From NCBI GenBank assembly GCA_041628225.1, contig JBFKPQ010000097.1:1-8175 (forward strand): a stretch of 8,175 nucleotides of DNA. The letters run 5' to 3'. Within the stretch, counting starts at the first letter, position 1. Every line of letters begins with the position of its first letter. The notes beneath the pieces were generated by a model. It worked only from the letters and a program-made list of their open reading frames with translations, did not search any database and was not told where the DNA came from. Source of the stretch: JBFKPQ01 sp041628225 (GTDB taxonomy: Bacteria > Actinomycetota > Acidimicrobiia > Spongiisociales > JAENVV01). Positions 1-4,819 of this stretch are shown here, piece after piece. The position numbers were made by a program, and so were the translations under genes.

Positions 1-465
1 GCGTCCACGATCACCTTCGCCGTGATCGCCGTCGGAGGAGTCGGAGCCTGGTGGGCGGGCATACTCGCCGACCGGCGCGGCCGGACACTGGCCGCAGGTG
101 GGGCCCTCGTCGTCTCCGGCGCGATGGCGGCCGCGACCGCGCTCGTGTTCGGTGGGCCCCAGTGGCTCCTCGTGACGGTGCTGGTCGTCTGGGGTATGTC
201 GGTCGTGGCCGACTCCGCACAGTTCTCCGCCATGGTGACCGAGGTCGTGCCCGACGACGTCCGCGGCACCGCATTGACGCTGCAAACCGCAGTGGGCTTT
301 CTGCTGACGCTGGTCACGATCTGGATGGTGCCGCAGGTTGCCGCGGCGGCCGGTTGGCGGTGGGCATTTCTCGTGCTGGTGCCAGGTCCCATCGTCGGTA
401 CGCTGGCGATGGTCCGTCTCCGCCGGAGCCGGTGGGCCTCCTCTCTCGCAGGTGGACGCGGCTGA
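1..465 (+). CDS. MFS transporter, C-terminal fragment (5' end outside window)
   Basis: The frame is open from base 1 to the TGA at 463-465, giving the last 154 residues of a membrane transporter whose start lies upstream. Near the visible N-terminus is GILADRRGR, the G-x-x-x-D-R-x-G-R loop motif of the major facilitator superfamily. Because only about four hydrophobic segments follow it (roughly visible residues 29-48, 53-75, 95-115 and 118-137), this is most likely the loop 8-9 copy of the motif, with helices 9-12 after it. The stretch EVVPDDVRGTA between the second and third of these helices is also typical of MFS proteins. The chain ends in a short basic tail. The substrate cannot be told from this part. 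The gene stops 56 bases before ugpA and has its own tail, so it may or may not be transcribed with the ABC genes. Confidence 0.85.
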   Translation, partial: ASTITFAVIAVGGVGAWWAGILADRRGRTLAAGGALVVSGAMAAATALVFGGPQWLLVTVLVVWGMSVVADSAQFSAMVTEVVPDDVRGTALTLQTAVGFLLTLVTIWMVPQVAAAAGWRWAFLVLVPGPIVGTLAMVRLRRSRWASSLAGGRG

Positions 466-506
466 TCCCTGGTTTCCGAGCGTATGCCACACCGTGGCGG
501 CGCGAG

Positions 507-512
507 TAGTGT
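507..512 (+). promoter_or_regulatory. possible -10 element of a near-leaderless promoter before ugpA
   Basis: TAGTGT fits the actinobacterial TANNNT -10 pattern and ends 9 bases before the ugpA ATG at 522, so transcription would begin at or within a few bases of the start codon. There is no recognisable Shine-Dalgarno sequence before this ATG, which agrees with a leaderless or nearly leaderless message. No convincing -35 box is visible. A six-base degenerate match is weak evidence. Confidence 0.25.
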
Positions 513-521
513 GACGCATCG

Positions 522-1448
522 ATGGCTGTCGCGGTCGAACGATCCAACACGCAGACTCCGGCCAAACGGCTGGGTCTACGACGCAACTGGAAGGCATACC
601 TCTATCTGCTTCCCACGTTCGCCGTGTTGGGTACGTTCGTCTACTTCCCGATCTACGACTCGTTCCGGCTTTCACTGAACCGAGTGGCGCCCTTTGGGAG
701 CGATCTGATCTTCGTAGGTTTCGGCAACTACACCCGTCTGTTCCAATCGCCCGACTTCTGGAACACCGTGCAGGTGTCGTTGTGGTTCATGGTCGGGACC
801 GTGCCAGTCGGAATCGCGCTCGCCGTAGCCATCGCCTTGCTGCTCTCGTATCCCCTTCGCAGGCTCAACTGGTTCTACCGGACCCTCATCTTCGTGCCCG
901 TGGTCATCTCGTCGGCGGTGGCCGGTGTGCTCTTCCGGCTGCTGTACAACCCGGTGGTCGGGTTCTTCAACCACTGGCTGGACCTGCTCGGGATCGACGG
1001 GCCGAACTGGCTGAACGACAAGTCGTGGGCGCTCGTCGCCGTGTGTATCACCGTCGTGTGGCGCCAGCTCGGTTTCAACGTGATCATTGCGCTCGCCGGG
1101 ATCCAGAACATCGATGAACAGCTCTACGAAGCCGCCAAGGTCGACGGCGCCTCGGCGCTTCGACGCATCTGGCACGTCACGCTGCCGATGCTGTCGCCCA
1201 CACTGTTCTTCCTCATGGTCGTCAACATCATCACCAGCTTGCAGGCGTTCGGAGAGATCAACATCCTGACCGACGGCGGGCCTGGCGAGGCCACGACCAA
1301 CCTCGTCTACTCGGTGTTCGTGGACGCCTTCGTGGGAACGTCGTTCCGTGGTCTGGCATCCGCCCAGGCGTTCTTGCTGGCCCTGCTCATCATCTTCATC
1401 TCGTTCGCACAGTTCAGGGGACTCGGGAAGCGGGTGCATTACCAATGA
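522..1448 (+). CDS. ugpA: ABC importer permease, UgpA/MalF type
   Basis: This 308-residue protein is one of two membrane subunits of a carbohydrate/glycerol-phosphate ABC importer and would form half of the transmembrane channel. A cytoplasmic basic N-terminus (residues 1-24) is followed by about six hydrophobic helices, near residues 26-48, 86-108, 119-141, 170-192, 225-247 and 280-300. The EAA loop that docks on the ATPase is intact: EAAKVDG begins at residue 203 and the closing TLP is at 220-222. The motif INILTDGGP (246-254) followed by TTNLVYSVF is characteristic of MalF/UgpA-type permeases. The length is normal for UgpA (about 295 residues in E. coli, from memory). The ATG at 522 is the first good start, and its stop overlaps the next permease by ATGA. 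The Ugp assignment rests mainly on the neighbouring UgpB-like and phosphodiesterase genes; a general sugar permease (MsmF/LacF-like) cannot be ruled out from this protein alone. Confidence 0.85.
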   Translation: MAVAVERSNTQTPAKRLGLRRNWKAYLYLLPTFAVLGTFVYFPIYDSFRLSLNRVAPFGSDLIFVGFGNYTRLFQSPDFWNTVQVSLWFMVGTVPVGIALAVAIALLLSYPLRRLNWFYRTLIFVPVVISSAVAGVLFRLLYNPVVGFFNHWLDLLGIDGPNWLNDKSWALVAVCITVVWRQLGFNVIIALAGIQNIDEQLYEAAKVDGASALRRIWHVTLPMLSPTLFFLMVVNIITSLQAFGEINILTDGGPGEATTNLVYSVFVDAFVGTSFRGLASAQAFLLALLIIFISFAQFRGLGKRVHYQ

Positions 1449-2317
1449 CGGCCGCCACCCACACCCAAAGCGTCAACCGCCGTACCGCGTTGCGTCGCTT
1501 CGGTGACCTGCCGGTGCATGTGGCGTTGCTGGTCATCGGCATCGTCATCGCCATGCCGATCGTCATAGCGTTCTTCATCAGCTTCACCCCGCTCCGCGAG
1601 ATCGTCGGTCGGGCGACTCCCGAGATCCTCCCTGAGACGTGGACGCTCGCCAACTACGGAAAGGCGTGGAACGCCTCGCCGTTCGGTCGCTATCTGTTCA
1701 ACAGCTTCGTGCAGACCGGAGTGATCACGATCGCCCAGGTGGTCCTCAGCGTGCTCGCCGGCTACGCCTTCGCCATGTTCGAGTTCAGGGGGAAGGCGTT
1801 CCTGTTCGCCCTCGTCATCGGCAGCCTCATCGTCCCGTTCGAGCTCACGTTCATCCCCAACTTCCTGCTCATCTCCGCCTGGGGTATGGGAAACACCTAC
1901 GCCGGTCTGACGATCCCGTTCCTGGCCAGTGCCTTCGGTGTCTTCATGATGCGCCAATTCTTCATGAGCCTGCCGCGGGATCTCTACGATGCCGCCAAGA
2001 TCGACGGCGCGGGTGATTTCTACTACCTCATGCGCGTGGTGGTGCCCTTGTCGAAGGGCGCGATTTCGGCCTTCACGATCTTCGCGTTCTTGAGCGCGTG
2101 GAATCAGTTCTTGTGGCCGCTCGTGATCACGAACGAAGAAATGATGCGGACGACGCAGATCGGCATCCGTTTCTTCTTGGTGAATCAGGAGCGAGCGACC
2201 GACTGGGGAGCGATCATGGCGGGTACGGTTCTCGTCATGATCCCGACCTTGCTCGTGTTCCTGCTTGCGCAGCGCCAGCTCGTCAAGGGGATCGCCATGA
2301 GCGGCTTGAAAGGTTGA
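1445..2317 (+). CDS. ugpE: ABC importer permease, UgpE/MalG type
   Basis: This 290-residue protein is the second channel subunit and partner of the preceding permease. A short basic N-terminus (to residue 18) leads into about six membrane segments, near residues 24-46, 88-110, 118-140, 150-172, 203-225 and 258-276. The EAA loop reads DAAKIDGAG from residue 182 and ends with VVP at 199-201, matching the EAA-x3-G-x9-I-x-LP consensus with a conservative change at the first position and V for L near the end. The tail QLVKGIAMSGLKG is the usual ending of MalG/UgpE permeases. Its ATG at 1445-1447 overlaps the TGA of ugpA (ATGA), so translation of the two subunits is probably coupled, as expected for equal amounts. 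The stop at 2315-2317 is followed by an 89-base gap before ugpB. Ugp specificity is inferred from context. Confidence 0.85.
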   Translation: MTAATHTQSVNRRTALRRFGDLPVHVALLVIGIVIAMPIVIAFFISFTPLREIVGRATPEILPETWTLANYGKAWNASPFGRYLFNSFVQTGVITIAQVVLSVLAGYAFAMFEFRGKAFLFALVIGSLIVPFELTFIPNFLLISAWGMGNTYAGLTIPFLASAFGVFMMRQFFMSLPRDLYDAAKIDGAGDFYYLMRVVVPLSKGAISAFTIFAFLSAWNQFLWPLVITNEEMMRTTQIGIRFFLVNQERATDWGAIMAGTVLVMIPTLLVFLLAQRQLVKGIAMSGLKG

Positions 2318-2349
2318 TCGACAACAGAGAAACCGTCCGGCGTTCCCGG

Positions 2350-2355
2350 TAGGGT
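2350..2355 (+). promoter_or_regulatory. weak -10 candidate in the ugpE-ugpB gap
   Basis: TAGGGT matches TANNNT and would place a transcription start about 45 bases before the ugpB ATG. No -35 box sits at a proper distance (TCGACA at 2318-2323 is 26 bases away). A separate promoter for the binding protein would explain the longer gap and help produce it in excess of the permeases, but the sequence evidence is slight. Confidence 0.15.
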
Positions 2356-2392
2356 GCTGGACGTGGACCCGGGTGTGCTTGCGCCCTGTGTT

Positions 2393-2400
2393 GAGAAGGG
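2393..2400 (+). promoter_or_regulatory. ribosome binding site of ugpB
   Basis: The purine run GAGAAGGG directly abuts the upstream ATG at 2401 but sits six bases before the ATG at 2407. The spacing therefore favours 2407 as the true start, which gives the signal peptide MKSRPIRLLALL. It is the clearest Shine-Dalgarno in the window, in keeping with strong expression of a binding protein. Confidence 0.6.
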
Positions 2401-2406
2401 ATGAAT

Positions 2407-3789
2407 ATGAAATCACGACCGATCCGACTACTGGCTCTACTGGCCGTGTTTGCGTTGGTGGTCGCGGCCTGCGGCGGCGACGGCGCGACCGACACGACCG
2501 CGGGAGCGGCCGCCACGACGGCGGCTCCGTCCGGCGAACCGATCACCATCGAATTCTGGCATGCGATGGCCGACGATCTCGGCGCCGTCGTCGACGAACT
2601 CGTCGACCGGTACAACGCCAGCCAGGACGCCGTGGTGGTGAACGCCACGTTCCAAGGCTCGTACGACGACACGTACAACGCCCTGCTGGCTTCGTTCGAT
2701 ACGGGAACCGCGCCCAACATCGTGCAGAACTTCGATCTGGCCGCCCAGACGATGTTCGACACGGGACGCCTCGTCCCGGCGCACCAGCTGATGGCTGCGG
2801 GCGATGCGGACGCCTTCCTGGCAGCACCGCGCGACTACTACTCGGACGAGACCGGCATGGTGGCGTTGGCCTTCAATAGCTCGACGCCCATCGTGTACTA
2901 CAACGCAGAGATGTTCGAGGCCGCCGGCCTGGACGCCCCCGCGGACGACTGGAATTTCTCCGACTTCATGGAGACGTGTGACGCACTCGAAGCATCGGGT
3001 GTTCAGTTCTGCGTGACGTTCGGCACCGTGGGATGGTATTTCGAGCAGATCCTCGCCAACTCAGGCGGGTTGTACTTCAACGAGGACAACGGCCGTACCG
3101 GCCGTGCCACCGAGGTCGAGTTCAACAAGGGCCAAGGCGTCGAGGTGTTCGACTTCCTGTCGGGGCTCATCGCCGACGGACACGCCCCGAATCTGGGCAA
3201 TACGTGGTCGGATACCGACTCCGTGTTCTTCGCGGGTGAAGCGGCCATGATCTTCGACTCGACGGCGGGAGCCCGCGGCTTCCAGGACAATGCCGACTTC
3301 GAGGTCAAGACCGCCTTCATCCCGCACAGTGACTCGTCGGACCGAAACGGCGTGGTCATCGGTGGCGCAGCACTGTGGCTCATCGACTCCGGTGACGACG
3401 CGGTGAACCAGGCCGCCTGGGACTTCATGAAGTTCATGACGGAAGCCGACCAGCAGGTCACTTGGCACACGGGCACCGGGTACTTCCCGGTCCTGGCCAG
3501 CCTGCAGGATTCGCCGCCGTCGGACCTCGCGTCGTTCTGGGACGAGAACCCGAACTTCGTGACGGCCATCCGGCAGTTGGCTACCACCGACACCCAAAAC
3601 GCCGACGGCTCGGTGAACTACGCCGTGCTCGGCGGACGGGCCGGTCCGTTCCCGGAGATCCGGCGGATCATCGTCGAGGCCTACTCGGCCGTGCTCGACG
3701 AAGGCAAGACGGCCCAAGAAGCGCTCGATGAAGCGGCAGAGAAGGCGAACCAAGCTCTTGCCGACTACAACGCGTTCTTCGACGGATAA
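2407..3789 (+). CDS. ugpB: UgpB-like glycerol-3-phosphate/glycerophosphodiester-binding lipoprotein
   Basis: This 460-residue extracytoplasmic solute-binding protein would deliver its ligand to the UgpA/UgpE channel. A basic, hydrophobic signal peptide ends in the lipobox VVAAC, with Cys22 the predicted lipidation site, followed by a Thr/Ala-rich linker to about residue 44. The mature domain resembles E. coli UgpB from memory along its whole length: EFWHAM (49-54), YYSDETG (144-150), FNSSTPIVYYN (156-166), VVIGGAALW (316-324), WHTGTGYFPV (353-362) and FPEIRR (415-420). Trp210 and Arg419 fall where residues that contact the glycerol-phosphate ligand lie in UgpB, by unaided alignment. The start at 2407 is preferred over 2401 because of ribosome-binding-site spacing. 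The ligand could be sn-glycerol-3-phosphate or, as for mycobacterial UgpB, an intact glycerophosphodiester such as glycerophosphocholine. A related sugar-binding role is the main alternative. A strong hairpin follows 17 bases after the stop. Confidence 0.8.
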   Translation: MKSRPIRLLALLAVFALVVAACGGDGATDTTAGAAATTAAPSGEPITIEFWHAMADDLGAVVDELVDRYNASQDAVVVNATFQGSYDDTYNALLASFDTGTAPNIVQNFDLAAQTMFDTGRLVPAHQLMAAGDADAFLAAPRDYYSDETGMVALAFNSSTPIVYYNAEMFEAAGLDAPADDWNFSDFMETCDALEASGVQFCVTFGTVGWYFEQILANSGGLYFNEDNGRTGRATEVEFNKGQGVEVFDFLSGLIADGHAPNLGNTWSDTDSVFFAGEAAMIFDSTAGARGFQDNADFEVKTAFIPHSDSSDRNGVVIGGAALWLIDSGDDAVNQAAWDFMKFMTEADQQVTWHTGTGYFPVLASLQDSPPSDLASFWDENPNFVTAIRQLATTDTQNADGSVNYAVLGGRAGPFPEIRRIIVEAYSAVLDEGKTAQEALDEAAEKANQALADYNAFFDG

Positions 3790-4819
3790 GACGACGACGC
3801 TCAGCAACGAGCCGGCCGGCGGATCAACCGCCGGCCGGCTCGTCTGCGTGTTCGCCGCTCTGCTGCTGACGGTCGGCGCCTGCACGGGTTCGGAAACTCC
3901 GCCCGAAATCGTCGAGGCCGACGTACCCGAGACCCTCGATGTCCAAGGTCATCGTGGCGCCCGTGGCCTGCGTCCCGAGAACACGCTGGCCGCGTTCGAG
4001 ATCGCCCTCGACCTGGGCGTGACGACCCTCGAACTGGATTTGCACTTCTCGGCCGATGGCGTGCCGGTGGTCTGGCACGATCCGATCGTCGACCCTTCCA
4101 AATGCCGGCTCGCCGACGGAGCCCCGTCCCGCGTGCCAGATCCGGAGACGGCCGACTCCGCCGACCTGGGGGTGCGCCGGCTCACGGCCGAACAACTCGG
4201 GTGGTACGTGTGCGACCGAAACCCGGACCCCGGCCGTTTCCCGGACCAGATGGCAATCCCAGGAGAACTCCCGGGAGCGGACTTCCGCATCATTCCGCTC
4301 GCCGAGCTCTTCGCGTTCGTCGAGGCCTACGCGGCCTCGGACCTGAAATCGGACCCTCAGCGCGAGGCGGCCTCTCAGGTGCACTTCAACATCGAAACCA
4401 AGCGCGTGCCCGCCGAACCCGAGACCATCGACGACGGGTTCGACGGCAGCACGGCGGGACCGTTCGAGCTCGCGATCCTTGCCGTGGTGGCCGCGGCCGG
4501 ACTCGATGAGCGGGTCGTCGTGCAGAGCTTCGATCACCGGTCGCTGCGGGCGGTGGCGGCTACCGGCGCCACGGTGCAGCTGGCCCCGCTCACGAGAGAC
4601 CGGGTCAACGACCCGGCTGCCTACGTCGAGTGGGGGGCCGACATCTGGTCGCCCTCGGCGTCGACGTTGACCGCCGAGCTGCTGGCGTCGGCCCAAGCCG
4701 CCGGCTTGGCAGTCGTCCCGTGGACTGTCAACGATCCGGCCGACATGGCTGCGCTCATCGACTTGGGAGTCGATGGCATCATCACCGATCGTCCGGACCT
4801 TCTCCTCGAGCGCCCATGA
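3728..4819 (+). CDS. lipoprotein glycerophosphodiester phosphodiesterase (GDPD family)
   Basis: The protein would hydrolyse glycerophosphodiesters to glycerol-3-phosphate and an alcohol outside the membrane. GDPD hallmarks, numbered from the ATG at 3728, are GHRGARG with His75 and Arg76, ELDLHFSADG with Glu102 and Asp104, WHDP with His117, NIETK with Glu223 and Lys225, and the C-terminal WTVNDP (332-337) with GVDGIITDRPD (348-358). An insertion (about 119-190) has two cysteines, Cys126 and Cys162, that could pair outside the cell. The hydrophobic stretch ending in the lipobox TVGAC (Cys52) marks a lipoprotein. The start is uncertain. ATG 3728, with a weak AAGAAG ahead, overlaps ugpB by 62 bases and gives a long basic leader; TTG 3758 is possible; GTG 3848 would leave a signal peptide without its basic part. 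The 5' coding region contains a perfect hairpin. The stop overlaps the next gene by ATGA. Unlike cytosolic E. coli UgpQ, this enzyme appears exported. Confidence 0.85.
   Translation: MKRQRRRTKLLPTTTRSSTDKTTTLSNEPAGGSTAGRLVCVFAALLLTVGACTGSETPPEIVEADVPETLDVQGHRGARGLRPENTLAAFEIALDLGVTTLELDLHFSADGVPVVWHDPIVDPSKCRLADGAPSRVPDPETADSADLGVRRLTAEQLGWYVCDRNPDPGRFPDQMAIPGELPGADFRIIPLAELFAFVEAYAASDLKSDPQREAASQVHFNIETKRVPAEPETIDDGFDGSTAGPFELAILAVVAAAGLDERVVVQSFDHRSLRAVAATGATVQLAPLTRDRVNDPAAYVEWGADIWSPSASTLTAELLASAQAAGLAVVPWTVNDPADMAALIDLGVDGIITDRPDLLLERP
3807..3843 (+). terminator. 16-bp perfect hairpin after ugpB (terminator, attenuator or mRNA stabiliser)
   Basis: Bases 3807-3822 pair with 3828-3843 without mismatch around the loop ATCAA; the core is the repeat GCCGGCCGGCGG and its complement. 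It begins 17 bases after the ugpB stop, where an intrinsic terminator is expected. No T-run follows (next bases are CTGCGTGTTC), which is common in high-GC actinobacteria but makes termination less sure. The GDPD frame reads straight through it (Glu-Pro-Ala-Gly-Gly to Gly-Arg-Leu). It may partly stop transcription, or protect the 3' end of ugpB mRNA, so that the binding protein is made in excess of the downstream genes. Confidence 0.7.

Noticed and set aside
466..521. Phosphate-regulation (Pho) box before ugpA
   Set aside because: A phosphate-starvation operator would fit a ugp operon, but I see no GTTCACC-type direct repeats here or in the ugpE-ugpB gap.
2401..2406. ATG at 2401 as the ugpB start
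   Set aside because: The Shine-Dalgarno run ends at base 2400, leaving no spacer; ATG 2407 has a normal six-base spacer and a proper signal peptide.
1439..2416. Minus-strand open frame of 325 codons opposite ugpE
   Set aside because: Highly charged and low in hydrophobic structure; the + strand has a complete permease with an EAA loop.
4630..4815. 62-codon upstream extension of the propeller gene
   Set aside because: It overlaps the GDPD gene, is Arg/His/Gly-rich, and would bury the clear lipoprotein signal peptide that starts at 4816.
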